Shown here: piece by piece, positions 17,010 through 26,754 of the stretch
Layout: every line of letters starts with the position of its first letter
Position numbering within the stretch: the stretch's first letter is position 1
Assembly: GCF_004365915.1 (NCBI RefSeq)
Contig: NZ_SODI01000001.1
Coordinates: forward strand, 1,860,001-1,924,000
DNA length: 64,000 bases
Source: Cryobacterium psychrophilum
Lineage (GTDB): Bacteria > Actinomycetota > Actinomycetes > Actinomycetales > Microbacteriaceae
Direction: 5' to 3'
The notes under the pieces: generated by a model
What the model saw: the letters and a program-made list of their open reading frames with translations, nothing else
Told to the model about the DNA's origin: nothing
The model's database searches: none
Translations under genes and position numbers: made by a program

Positions 17010-18428
17010 TTAGATCAGATACTGGCTGAGGCCCCGCTTGATATAACGGCCGTCACCCTGGGTTCCCAGATACTCGTTCCCGTCGATCACGACCTTGCCG
17101 CGGGAGATGACGGTGTCGACGTGGCCGTCGATTTCGTAGCCCTCCCAGGCGGAATAGTCCATGTTCATGTGGTGGGTCTTCTCGACCCCGATTGAGGTGT
17201 GCCCGTTCGGGTCGTAGATCACAACGTCGCCGTCGGCGCCCGGCTGGATGACGCCCTTGGTGCCGTACATGCCGAACATGCGCGCCGGCGTGGTCGAGCA
17301 CACCTCGACCCAGCGTTCGAGCGAGATCTTCCCATCCACGACACCCTGGTAGAGCAGGTCCATGCGGTGCTCGACCGAGCCGATGCCGTTCGGGATCTTG
17401 GAGAAGTCGGTCAGGCCCATGTCCTTCTGGCCCTTCATACAGAACGGGCAGTGGTCGGTGGAGACCATCTGAATGTCGTTCGTGCGCAGGCTCTGCCACA
17501 TGTGGTGCTGATGGCCCTCCGCCTTGGCGCGCAGCGGGGTAGAACACACCCACTTGGCGCCCTCGAAGCCGGGCGCGCCGAGGTTGTCCTCAAGAGAGAG
17601 ATAGAGGTACTGCGGGCAGGTTTCACCAAACACGTTCTGGCCGTTGTCCCTGGCCGTGGCGATTTGGGCCACGGCCTGCTTGGCCGAGACGTGCACGATG
17701 TAGAGCGGCGCACCGGTGAGGTTGGCGAGCATGATCGCCCGGTGCGTGGCCTCTTCCTCGGCCTGCCAGGGCCGGGTGAGGCCGTGGTAGAGCGGGCTCG
17801 TGTTGCCGGCGGCGATGGCCTGCTGCACGAGCAGGTCAATCACGCTGCCGTTTTCGGCGTGCATCATGATCATGCTGCCGTTGGTGGCGGCCCGCTGCAT
17901 GGCCTTCACGATCTGGCCGTCATCGGAGAGGAACACACCCTTGTAGGCCATGAACAGCTTGAAACTCGAGACCCCTTCGTTCACGAGTTCGTCCATCGCG
18001 GTCAGCGAATCGTCCTGCACGTCGGAGAGAATCTGGTGAAAGCCGTAGTCAATGGCGCACTGACCGGATGCCTTCGTCTGCCACGCCGCATAGCGTTCGA
18101 GCACGTTTTCGCCCGCGTACTGCACCACGAAGTCCACAATGCTCGTGGTTCCGCCCCAGGCGGCAGCCCGGGTACCGGTTTCGAAGGTGTCGCTGGCGTG
18201 GGTGCCACCAAACGGCATTTCCATGTGGGTGTGGGCGTCGATGCCGCCGGGGATGACGTACTTGCCGCGCGCGTCAATGACCCGGTCGACGTTGGTTTCC
18301 ACATTGAAACCGAGCAGGGTGGATCCGGGCGCAAGTACCGCGCTGATGGTTTCCCCGTCGATGAGTACGTCGGCGAGTCCTCGACCCGTGGCGTTGACCA
18401 CGGTGCCGTTCTTAATCAAAGTCTTCAT
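17010..18428 (-). CDS. hydA: Dihydropyrimidinase (D-hydantoinase)
   Basis: 472 residues. The cyclic amidohydrolase motif DAHTHMEMPF binds the first metal, and the carbamylated bridging Lys157 is in SSFKLFMAYKG. Further metal-ligand His residues lie in MIMMHAENG and YIVHVSAKQA, and the late Asp is in VSTDHCPFC. It opens dihydrouracil or dihydrothymine (and hydantoins) to N-carbamoyl-beta-amino acids. I prefer ATG 18428 (MKTLIKNG) with GAGAACGG upstream; an in-frame ATG two codons earlier is possible. The next enzyme in the pathway is encoded immediately upstream in the same operon. Confidence 0.93.
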   Translation of the reverse strand: MKTLIKNGTVVNATGRGLADVLIDGETISAVLAPGSTLLGFNVETNVDRVIDARGKYVIPGGIDAHTHMEMPFGGTHASDTFETGTRAAAWGGTTSIVDFVVQYAGENVLERYAAWQTKASGQCAIDYGFHQILSDVQDDSLTAMDELVNEGVSSFKLFMAYKGVFLSDDGQIVKAMQRAATNGSMIMMHAENGSVIDLLVQQAIAAGNTSPLYHGLTRPWQAEEEATHRAIMLANLTGAPLYIVHVSAKQAVAQIATARDNGQNVFGETCPQYLYLSLEDNLGAPGFEGAKWVCSTPLRAKAEGHQHHMWQSLRTNDIQMVSTDHCPFCMKGQKDMGLTDFSKIPNGIGSVEHRMDLLYQGVVDGKISLERWVEVCSTTPARMFGMYGTKGVIQPGADGDVVIYDPNGHTSIGVEKTHHMNMDYSAWEGYEIDGHVDTVISRGKVVIDGNEYLGTQGDGRYIKRGLSQYLI

Positions 18429-18460
18429 GTGCATCCGTTCTCAAGGGTTCGACAGGGCGA

Positions 18461-18486
18461 GCGGTCGAGGCTGTCTGCTCGACCGC
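18461..18486 (-). promoter_or_regulatory. Hairpin between beta-ureidopropionase and dihydropyrimidinase genes
   Basis: GCGGTCGAG/CTCGACCGC stem with an 8-base loop in the 93-base gap between the two genes. It could be a weak attenuator or an mRNA-processing site. Confidence 0.45.
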
Positions 18487-18521
18487 ACGACCCGCGAACG
18501 TGGACGATCAGGTGGCGGTGA

Positions 18522-19385
18522 TCAGGGTGCGACGAGGGAATCGTAGGAGTCGGGGCGACGGTCCCGGTAGAACTGCCAGGAGTTGCGTACCTCGCGGATC
18601 ACTGCGAGGTCGAGGTCACGCACGAGGATCTCTTCGGTGCCCGTGGACGCAACATCACCGACGTAGTTGCCCTTGGGATCAACGAAGTAGGAGCTGCCGT
18701 AGAAGGTCACGGCCTCGTCTCCGAATTCTGCTTCCTCGTTGCCGATGCGGTTGTTGGCCCCGACGTAGTACTGGTTTGCGACGGCGGCGGCGGGCTGCTC
18801 AAGCTCCCACAGTCGGTTGGACAGGCCGGGCTTGGTCGCCGACGGGTTGAACACGATTTCGGCACCGTTGAGTCCCAGTGCACGCCAGCCCTCGGGAAAA
18901 TGACGGTCGTAGCAGATGTAGACGCCGATCTTGCCGTACTTCGTCTCGAAGACCGGGTAATCGGTGTTGCCCGGACGGAAGTAGAACTTCTCCCAGAACT
19001 GCGGCAGGTGGGGGATGTGGTGCTTGCGGTACTTGCCGAGATAGGTACCGTCCGCGTCGATCACCGCCGCCGTGTTGTACAGCACGCCCGGCTGGTCCTC
19101 TTCGTACATGGGCAAGACAATCACCATGTTGAATTCGGCTGCGAGTTTCTGAAACCGCTCAACAATGGGACCGGGCACCGGGTGCGCATACTCGTAATAC
19201 TTCGAGTCCTGCACGATGCCGAAGTAGGGGCCGTGAAACAGCTCCTGAAAGCAAATTACCTGCACACCGTCTTTGGCCGCAGTTCGCACGAACTCCTCGT
19301 GCTTCTGGATCATCGACTCTTCGTCGCCGGTCCAGGTGGCCTGGGTTATGGCCGTTCGAACGATATTTCTCTGGTCAACGCTCAT
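18522..19385 (-). CDS. Beta-ureidopropionase / N-carbamoyl-beta-amino acid amidohydrolase
   Basis: 287 residues of the nitrilase superfamily with the full Glu-Lys-Cys triad: Glu48 in CFQELFHGPYF, Lys121 in KYRKHHIPH, and Cys158 in VYICYDRHFPEGWRALG. It hydrolyses N-carbamoyl-beta-alanine to beta-alanine, CO2 and ammonia. It is the first gene of the catabolic operon, about 200 bases from the divergent MocR-type regulator. N-carbamoyl-D-amino acid hydrolases share the fold, but the pathway context favours the beta-amino acid. Confidence 0.9.
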   Translation of the reverse strand: MSVDQRNIVRTAITQATWTGDEESMIQKHEEFVRTAAKDGVQVICFQELFHGPYFGIVQDSKYYEYAHPVPGPIVERFQKLAAEFNMVIVLPMYEEDQPGVLYNTAAVIDADGTYLGKYRKHHIPHLPQFWEKFYFRPGNTDYPVFETKYGKIGVYICYDRHFPEGWRALGLNGAEIVFNPSATKPGLSNRLWELEQPAAAVANQYYVGANNRIGNEEAEFGDEAVTFYGSSYFVDPKGNYVGDVASTGTEEILVRDLDLAVIREVRNSWQFYRDRRPDSYDSLVAP

Positions 19386-19522
19386 ATTTTCGTTCCGCCT
19401 GTCGTCTGAGGATCTTGTGCTTCAGGTCTCGAGTTCAGGCGGCTGCGATGGCCGCCTGACTTCTGGCCTGTCGTGATTGGTCCCGCCGGGCAACGTTGTC
19501 CGGCTTTGTTATTATTTGACGT

Positions 19523-19541
19523 AAACATTTCATTTGTGTTT
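19523..19541. promoter_or_regulatory. Possible operator in the divergent promoter region
   Basis: A 5-9-5 inverted repeat AAACA...TGTTT in the A/T-rich centre of the 215-base gap (19386-19600) between the catabolic operon and its regulator. A TTGAC hexamer-like sequence lies just before it on the plus strand. Position suits a MocR/GntR-type operator, but the repeat is short. Confidence 0.35.
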
Positions 19542-19600
19542 CTCTTAAGTCACACACGCGTTAATCATCCTGTCGCCCGATGAACACTGAGGCAAGAGCA

Positions 19601-20959
19601 ATGCACAACTTTGTCGAAGAAATCGAACACCGTACCCCCGCCGGGATCGCCGCTGCGGTCGGTCGACTGATCGCGGCCGAACGGCTCGCCCCCGGGGATC
19701 GACTGCCCACGGTGCGCGACCTCGCGGGCGACCTGGGAGTGAGCCCGGCGACCATCAGCCACGCGTGGAAGGCGCTCTCGTCCGCGGGGCTCATCGTGTC
19801 CCGGGGACGCAGCGGAACCTTCGTGCTCGACGCGGCCCCGAAGTGGCTGCCCGCCCGGAGCCAAACCCTGGCCGGACCGCTCGGTTCGGCGCGTCTGGAT
19901 CTTTCGCGCGGCACGCCGGACCCGCAGTTGCTGCCGGCGCTCGGGCCCGCACTCTCCCGGGTCTCCCAACGCGCCGTCACTCCGAGCTACCAGGATCTCC
20001 CCGTGATTCCCGAACTGCTCGACGTGTTGCAGGCGTCCTGGCCCTACCCGGTGCAGGCGATCACCGTCGTCGACGGTGCCCTCGACGCGATCTCCCGGAG
20101 CCTGGACCAGATCACCCGGTTCGGTGACCGCGTGATCGTGGAAAATCCGACGTTTCCCCCGTTTTTCGACCTGCTCGACCAGCTCGGGCTCGAGCGGGTT
20201 CCGGTTGATATCGACGCCGAGGGGATCGTTCCGGCCAGTCTCGCTGCCGCCCTCCGGCTCGCTCCCACTGCGGTCATCCTGCAACCCCGCGCCCACAACC
20301 CCACCGGGGCGTCGATGACCACCACCCGGGCCCGAGATCTGGCTGATTTGCTGGCTGCCAGCCCGTCACAGCCCGTCGTCATCGAGGACGACCATTCCGG
20401 CGACATCAGCATCTCCCCCGATGTGAGCCTGGGCCAGTGGCTACCCGACCGGGTGCTGCACGTTCGGAGCTTCTCCAAATCGCACGGCCCCGACCTGCGC
20501 ATTGCCGCACTCGGCGGCCCGGCGGCTCTCGTCGATCCGATTGTGTCGCGGCGCATGCTCGGGCCCGGGTGGACCAGTCGAATGCTGCAGACGATCCTGC
20601 ATGACCTGCTCACCAACGGTGACAGCATGGCCCAGGTTAGCGAAGCCCGCCGCATCTACTTCGCCAGGCAGCGCGCCCTCAGAGAGGCGCTGGCCCTGCG
20701 CGGCCTCACCCTTGACCAGGCCGACGGCATCAACGCCTGGCTACCCGTCCACGACGAGCGAGATACCATCGTGCGTCTCGCCGCATCCGGAATTCGGGTT
20801 GCCGGCGGTTCACCTTTTCTTGCCGCCGAGGGAGGATCGTTCATTCGGGTCACCGCCGGGGCGCTGCCCGACGACGTCGCACCGGTCGCCGAAGCGCTCG
20901 CGGCGGCCGCCAACAGCGGGGGGGCGGAGGCGCACTCGCTGAAATCGCGATGGGCATAG
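19601..20959 (+). CDS. MocR-type regulator (GntR HTH fused to aminotransferase-like domain)
   Basis: 452 residues. A GntR winged HTH occupies about residues 10-75, with DRLPTVRDLAGDLGVSPATI. A fold-type I aminotransferase-like domain follows, with LQPRAHNPTGASMT, VIEDDHSGDIS and the PLP-binding Lys293 in RSFSKSHGPDLRIA. I prefer the ATG at 19601 with GAGG upstream; an in-frame ATG at 19580 is possible. MocR proteins sense amino compounds through PLP. Divergence from the pyrimidine operon suggests it senses beta-alanine or another pathway amine and controls that operon. Confidence 0.87.
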   Translation: MHNFVEEIEHRTPAGIAAAVGRLIAAERLAPGDRLPTVRDLAGDLGVSPATISHAWKALSSAGLIVSRGRSGTFVLDAAPKWLPARSQTLAGPLGSARLDLSRGTPDPQLLPALGPALSRVSQRAVTPSYQDLPVIPELLDVLQASWPYPVQAITVVDGALDAISRSLDQITRFGDRVIVENPTFPPFFDLLDQLGLERVPVDIDAEGIVPASLAAALRLAPTAVILQPRAHNPTGASMTTTRARDLADLLAASPSQPVVIEDDHSGDISISPDVSLGQWLPDRVLHVRSFSKSHGPDLRIAALGGPAALVDPIVSRRMLGPGWTSRMLQTILHDLLTNGDSMAQVSEARRIYFARQRALREALALRGLTLDQADGINAWLPVHDERDTIVRLAASGIRVAGGSPFLAAEGGSFIRVTAGALPDDVAPVAEALAAAANSGGAEAHSLKSRWA

Positions 20960-21165
20960 CGCTCAGGGCATAGGCTCGACGTAGACCACCGGTTAGCTAT
21001 GACCGGCTGCGCTGGCCTGGATTTGGGCTGAGGTCCCGCACGCTACCTTTCCGCACCACCACTCTGCGCGACCCTTCGCACAAACAGCCCAGCCGCGTGC
21101 ACCGCATCGGTTGCGACAACTGCTTGGGCCCGGGTCCGCATTCGGTCGACACCCTTCGAGGACCC

Positions 21166-22176
21166 GTGAAAATCATCAGCATTCGCCCCCGTTCCCGCCC
21201 CCTGGCCGTTGGCCTGCTCGGCGCCACCGCACTGCTCCTGACCGGATGCGCCGCCGGGGGCCAGGCTGCGGCCCCGGCCGAGACCGCCGGGGGCGCCGCC
21301 GGTTACCCGGTGTCGCTTCAGAACTGCGGCACCGCCGTCACGGTGGACGCCCAACCGCAACGGGTGGTCACCATCAAGTCCTCGACCACCGAGCTCATGC
21401 TCGCCCTCGGTCTCGGCGACCGCATCGTCGGTTCGGCCTTCCTCGACGGCCCGCTGCCGGCGAATCTCATCGAGGAGGGTGCGAACCTCAATGTGATGAG
21501 CGACTTCCTCCCCGGGCAGGAAGCCGTTCTCGGCCTCACCCCCGATTTCATCTACGGCGGCTGGGAGTCCAACTTCTCCGCCGATGGCGTGGGTGAGCGT
21601 TCGGCCCTCGACGGGCTCGGCATCGGCAGCTACGTGTCGCCGGCGGCGTGCAAGGGCGACGCCATGCCAGACCCGCTCACCTTCGACTCGGTGTTCTCAG
21701 AGATCACCGAGGCCGGCGACATTTTCGGCGCGGAACCCGAGGCGGCCACCCTCGTCGGCTCCCTCACGAGCGACCTCGCGGACCTCGAGCCGGTCACGAC
21801 GGACAAGCGCACCGCGCTCTGGTATTCCAGCGGAACCGACACCCCATATGTTGGTGCCGGCATAGGTTCCCCGGACATGATCATGAAGGCGGCCGGGCTG
21901 ACAAACATATTCCACGACGTGCAAGACACCTGGACCTCCGTGGGCTGGGAGTCGATCATCGAGGCGAACCCGAACGTGATCGTGCTGGTCGACGCCACCT
22001 GGAACACCGCGGCCGACAAGATCGCCAACCTCGAGTCAAGCGCCGCCACCCAGGGACTCGATGCGGTGACCAACAAGCGCTACATCATCCTGCCGTTCGC
22101 CTCGACCGAGGCCGGCATTCGCAACGTGGAGGCCGCGGCCTCCACGATCGACCAGCTCGCCGGCCTGAGCAAGTAG
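21166..22176 (+). CDS. Proposed F420-0 ABC transporter, substrate-binding lipoprotein
   Basis: 336 residues from a GTG at 21166, which gives a proper signal peptide with lipobox LLTGC. The body is a BtuF/FhuD-type receptor with VTIKSSTTELMLALGLGDRI near the start and VGWESIIEANPNVIVLVDAT later. It heads a run that overlaps through permease and ATPase into cofD. This arrangement is known from other actinobacteria and was proposed to transport the F420 precursor F420-0. That role is a phylogenetic inference, not proven biochemistry. The 206 bases upstream (20960-21165) presumably hold the promoter. Confidence 0.8.
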   Translation: MKIISIRPRSRPLAVGLLGATALLLTGCAAGGQAAAPAETAGGAAGYPVSLQNCGTAVTVDAQPQRVVTIKSSTTELMLALGLGDRIVGSAFLDGPLPANLIEEGANLNVMSDFLPGQEAVLGLTPDFIYGGWESNFSADGVGERSALDGLGIGSYVSPAACKGDAMPDPLTFDSVFSEITEAGDIFGAEPEAATLVGSLTSDLADLEPVTTDKRTALWYSSGTDTPYVGAGIGSPDMIMKAAGLTNIFHDVQDTWTSVGWESIIEANPNVIVLVDATWNTAADKIANLESSAATQGLDAVTNKRYIILPFASTEAGIRNVEAAASTIDQLAGLSK

Positions 22177-22215
22177 CACCGACCGGCGCATGCAAGGCAG
22201 TTCGATGGTGGCCGG

Positions 22216-23225
22216 GTGACACGCCAGGGGTACGCCGCCTGGCTCGTGGCGGCGTTCATCGCCCTGCTCCTCGCCTGCGCCGTGGCCGTCACGATCGGAC
22301 CAGCCAGCGTGAGTCTCACGCAGGTGCTCGGCATTTTCGCCGAGCGCTTCGGGCTCTCGTTCGGTGACCCGGTTCCCCCGCTGATCGACTCGATTGTCTG
22401 GCAACTGCGTTTGCCCCGGGTTCTCACGGCGGCCTTCGTGGGCGCGGGGCTCGCACTCAGCGGGGCGGTGATGCAGAGCGTCACCCGTAACCCGCTCGCC
22501 GACCCGTACCTGCTCGGCCTGTCGTCGGGCGCGTCGCTCGGCGCGGTGTGCGTGGTCATTCTTGGAGTGAGTTTCGCCCTTCCGGCCGCCGCCTTTCTCG
22601 GCGCCCTCCTCGCCCTCTTCGCCACGCTCAGCATCGCGAGGGTCGGGGGAACGATCACGCCGGCGCGCGCCGTGCTTTCGGGACTGGCCATTGCCCAACT
22701 GGCCGCCGCCGCCACATCCTTCGTCATCTTTTGGGCCGCCAAGGGCGACTCCTACCGCGAGATTCTCAACTGGCTGCTCGGTTCCGTGGCGGGCAGTACG
22801 TGGCAGAGTGTGGCCATTTCGGGCACCGCGCTGCTCATCGTGGGGATCGGAATCGTGCTCGCGGCGACTCGGCTCGATGCCTTCGCCTTCGGCGACACGT
22901 CCGCTGCGAGCCTCGGCATCAACGTGAACGCCACCCGCTGGGCACTACTCGGCTCAGTGGCACTGCTCACCGGCGCCATGGTGGCGGTGAGTGGCTCGAT
23001 CGGTTTCGTGGGCCTCATCCTCCCGCACCTCGTGCGCGGGCTGAGCGGCCCTGGCCACCGGCGCCTGCTGCCGCTCGTGATCGTGTGCGGCGCCCTGTTC
23101 CTCGTGATTGCGGATACGCTCGCCCGCACCGTCTTCGATCCCCGAGAACTCCCCGTGGGCATCATCACCGCGTTCATCGGTGTGCCCGTCTTCATTCTGC
23201 TGATCAAGAGAAAGAAGTCGGCCGT

Positions 23226-23235
<10 letters not shown>
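22216..23235 (+). CDS. Proposed F420-0 ABC transporter, permease (BtuC/FecCD type)
   Basis: 339 residues with nine to ten transmembrane helices. FecCD signatures are RLPRVLTAAFVGAGLALSGA, QSVTRNPLADPYLLGLSSGA and VSGSIGFVGLILPHLVRGLS. It starts with GTG 39 bases after the binding-protein stop and overlaps the ATPase by ten bases. It forms the membrane channel of the importer. Confidence 0.88.
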
Positions 23236-24067
<832 letters not shown>

Positions 24068-24071
<4 letters not shown>

Positions 24072-25063
24072 AGAACGTGACCGTACTGGCCGGAGGTGTC
24101 GGCGGCGCCCGCTTCACGCGTGGACTGCTGGCACACCTCGCGCAGGCGCATCCACTTGCCACAGTCACCGTGATCGTGAACACCGGCGACGACATGTGGC
24201 TCGACGGGCTGCGCATCTGCCCCGACCTCGACACCGTGATGTACACGCTCGGCGGCGGAATCAACGAGGATCAGGGCTGGGGGCGCCCGGAGGAGACCCG
24301 CCGCACCTCGGCCGAGATTGCTGCCTATGGCCGCGGCTGGTCGTGGTTCACTCTCGGCGACCTCGACCTCGCCACGCACATCGTGCGCACCGATCTGCTG
24401 CGGGCCGGGTCGACCCTGAGCGAGGCGACCGAGTTTCTTTGCCGTCGCTGGCAGCCGGGCGCGCGCCTGCTGCCGATGAGTGACCAGCCGGTTGAGACGC
24501 ACGTGCGCCTTGCCGAGAGCGTCGACGAGCACCGCGCCGGGGAACTCATGCACTTCGAGGAATGGTGGGTTCGGTATCGGGCACGTATTCCCGTGACGGA
24601 ATTCGTGCAGCAGGGGCTCTCCGGCTCCGTGGCCGCTCCCGGCGTGCTCGAGGCGATCGACAGCGCTGACCTGGTGATTCTTCCGCCGTCCAACCCTGTG
24701 GTCTCAGTCGGCACCATCCTCGACGTGCCGGGCATTCGCGACGCCCTGCGCACCACGTCGGCGCCGGTCGTTGGCGTGGCGCCGATCATCGGCGGCGGCG
24801 CCGTGCGCGGCATGGCCGACGCGTGCCTGCACACCATCGGGGTCGACACCTCGGCCCTCGCCGTGGGCCTGCACTACGGCGCCCGGTCGGCCGGCGGCGT
24901 GCTCGATGCCTGGCTCGTTGACGAAACGGATGCCGCCGCACTGCCCCAGCTCGCGGCCGCCGGCATCCGCTCACTCGCCGTGCCCCTGTGGATGCACGAC
25001 GTCCCCACCACGGCAGCCATGGCCGCCGCCGTGCTCGCGGTCGCGGTCGCCGGCGCAACGTAG
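24068..25063 (+). CDS. cofD: 2-phospho-L-lactate transferase (CofD/FbiA)
   Basis: 331 residues. The glycine-rich start TVLAGGVGGARFTRGLLAHL binds the donor, VNTGDDMWLDGLRICPDLDT follows, and ILPPSNPVVSVGTILDVPGI is in the second half. These are family-defining. The enzyme transfers phospholactate (phosphoenolpyruvate-derived in many actinobacteria) from its GDP donor to the deazaflavin Fo, giving F420-0 or its dehydro form. The donor comes from CofC and the product goes to CofE, both encoded 6.5-9 kb away beyond the transposon. GTG start in a GTGA overlap. Confidence 0.94.
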
Positions 25064-25142
25064 CGCCCACCTCACGGCACGTGTTGGCTCCGGCGGCACG
25101 TGTTCCAACGAGTGCCAGCCGCTTCAGGAAGTGCCGCGACGA

Positions 25143-25147
25143 CAAAC
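25143..25147. repeat. Target-site duplication, left copy
   Basis: CAAAC directly flanks the left inverted repeat and is repeated exactly at 31598-31602 beyond the right one. Five bases is the usual duplication for Tn402/Tn5053/Tn552-type transposition. Confidence 0.9.
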
Positions 25148-25174
25148 TGTCATTTTCCGTTCACGATTGCACAG
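25148..25174. repeat. Left terminal inverted repeat (27 bp)
   Basis: Begins TGTCATTTTCCGTTCACG and ends GATTGCACAG. It is the exact complement of 31571-31597. Its inner half is a putative TniA binding site. Confidence 0.93.
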
Positions 25175-25177
25175 ATG

Positions 25178-25197
25178 TTCGTTCACGCCTGCACAAC
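25178..25197. repeat. Second putative TniA-binding repeat, left end
   Basis: TTCGTTCACGCCTGCACAAC repeats the TTCAC-N3-TGCACA pattern of the inner part of the terminal repeat, in the same orientation and three bases after it. Multiple transposase sites at each end are typical of Tn5053- and Tn7-like elements. Confidence 0.65.
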
Positions 25198-25316
25198 TGG
25201 TTCGCAGTTCAGACTGACGCGTTCTGTTCTGCTCAGTTAGCCCGTGGATTGGGCGGTCTGGCTTGCAGTGGAACGGGTGGTTAGCGTTCAGAGTTGAGGT
25301 GACCGACGCGGCCCTA

Positions 25317-25392
25317 GGCACGAGCGGTGGTGAGGTCGGCGAGGGTGCGTTCGCGAATCATGTCACGCTCAAGTTTGGCGAACGCGGCACTG
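25317..25392 (-). pseudogene. Fragment of a second serine resolvase gene
   Basis: About 75 bases are a close diverged copy of the tniR segment at about 26907-26985. Translated on the minus strand they give FAKLERDMIRERTLADLTTA, against FAELERDMIRERTLAGLTTA in the intact gene. No rest of the gene remains. The surrounding 25198-25557 shows nothing else coding apart from the leader of the cargo gene. It suggests an earlier resolvase copy deleted during remodelling of this arm. Confidence 0.7.
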
Positions 25393-25557
25393 CTTGTCCT
25401 CGGGACGAGGCGCCTCCCTACCTATGGCATTTTTCAGTTCGCCAGCCATCGGGGCCAGACGGCCGACGATTCTGTTGGGCAGTGTGCGAAGTCGACCATG
25501 CAGTAATCATCGTCGGCGCTTGTATTTAGCTCCAGCGATACAAGAAATGGGGTACAA

Positions 25558-26100
25558 ATGAAAATTCAGAAGATAATTGCGGCGGCGAGTGTAGCTTTGC
25601 TGATGTCAGGCCTGGGGGCTAGCGCGGCTTACGCCGACAATTCAGGACACAAACAGGATTCCGACACCGTCGTCATCAGCGGCCAGCAGCTGGGCCCCAA
25701 GGATGGTCTCAGATTGGTCACCGAATCGTACGCGATAACCCCCGGGGGCGACCCCGTCGGGGCCAACTACCCGACCACCGCAACAGCAACAGGGGATCCA
25801 ATGCCCCAGCTCGTCTGGGGGTCGAGCTACGCCTTCTCTAACGAGATCCTTTATACCAGTTACAAGGGATACGCGAAGGCCGCTGCAAATGTGTACAACG
25901 GAGAGCGGATTGTAAGAGTTTGCTTCTGGTGGACGCAAGCAAGCAGGACGTCGCCGACGACGTGTGCGAATGCTACCTTCAGCGGCGGTAGTTGGTACGC
26001 GTCGCCAGAAGAAATAGCGGTCTTCGATGACTCACTTGATTCCAACGCACCGCAGACCATCTTCAACATCCAGACCTCCCGGATAGACCCGAGGGGTTAA
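25558..26100 (+). CDS. Secreted protein of unknown function (transposon cargo)
   Basis: 180 residues with a clear signal peptide: basic MKIQK start, hydrophobic core, and an ASAAYA-D cleavage region near residue 26. The mature part is rich in Ser, Thr, Ala and aromatic residues, with one pair of Cys (VRVCFWW and TTCANAT) that could form a disulfide, and no motif I recognise. ATG preceded by a GGGG-containing ribosome site. It is carried inside the transposon on the strand opposite to the transposition genes and lacks the strong GC bias of the neighbouring core genes, which fits recent import. Confidence 0.6.
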   Translation: MKIQKIIAAASVALLMSGLGASAAYADNSGHKQDSDTVVISGQQLGPKDGLRLVTESYAITPGGDPVGANYPTTATATGDPMPQLVWGSSYAFSNEILYTSYKGYAKAAANVYNGERIVRVCFWWTQASRTSPTTCANATFSGGSWYASPEEIAVFDDSLDSNAPQTIFNIQTSRIDPRG

Positions 26101-26122
26101 TCGACGAGAGGAGGGGGCCGGG

Positions 26123-26578
26123 TCAGTTGTGCGAATAGTGCACTGCGGGCCTGGTCCCAAGGAATAGAACAAGGAAACCAGAGCCCAACAGAGCCACGAG
26201 CCCGCCAGAGATAAGTCCAAGCATCACGCCTGGGGTCGTGTATCCCATGACGTTTAGTGCGATAAAAGCTGACGCATCGAGCACGATGAACGCGACTAGG
26301 CAGCCGACAATCGCGCGTAACCATCCAAAGGACGAAGAATCGAATCTGTCATCGCGCACGAGTATGACAAGCCGCAGTCCGATGACGGCAATAGCTTGCC
26401 AGCATGCGATTGCGACGACACCCCAGATGATGGATGGCACCGCGAGCGGGTTGACCTCCGGGAATACCGATACGACGCTATCCACCGCATGGGGGAGAGC
26501 CCACACCTGGGTGAACACGGACAAGACCAGCAGAACGAGAAGTAACGCGTTCAGCGCGAACGAGGTCCAACGGCGCAT
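26123..26578 (-). CDS. DUF2975-like four-helix membrane protein (transposon cargo)
   Basis: 151 residues with four hydrophobic helices. A conserved-looking stretch includes LAVPSIIWGVVAIACWQAIA and GLRLVILVRDDRFDSSSFGW, as in DUF2975 proteins. Those are usually encoded next to a small Cro/C1-type regulator, which is missing here. It is convergent with the secreted-protein gene, 22 bases apart. Function unknown. A signalling or stress role is often supposed for the family. Confidence 0.65.
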   Translation of the reverse strand: MRRWTSFALNALLLVLLVLSVFTQVWALPHAVDSVVSVFPEVNPLAVPSIIWGVVAIACWQAIAVIGLRLVILVRDDRFDSSSFGWLRAIVGCLVAFIVLDASAFIALNVMGYTTPGVMLGLISGGLVALLGSGFLVLFLGTRPAVHYSHN

Positions 26579-26754
26579 CTTTGCCTCCTTGATCTACTTG
26601 ACTCTTGCCACAGGCACCATACTTGCACATCGACCTAAGGATCATCGCCGCCGTCATCAGTACAGCGGCCCGGTATCGTCGCGAGACTTGTAGTGAATCT
26701 GTCGAAGCAAAGCGGAGGCGGGCTCAAACTCGAGGTCTGGCCAGTAGTTTGGCG

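Noticed and set aside
20960..21165. Possible cobalamin-type riboswitch before the BtuF-like gene
   Set aside because: No B12-box-like sequence is visible, and the transporter clusters with F420 genes.
25076..25104. Two copies of GGCACGTGTT after cofD
   Set aside because: A 10-base direct repeat is too short to call an element and does not form a clear terminator. It was checked as a possible transposon attachment feature, but the target duplication is CAAAC further on.
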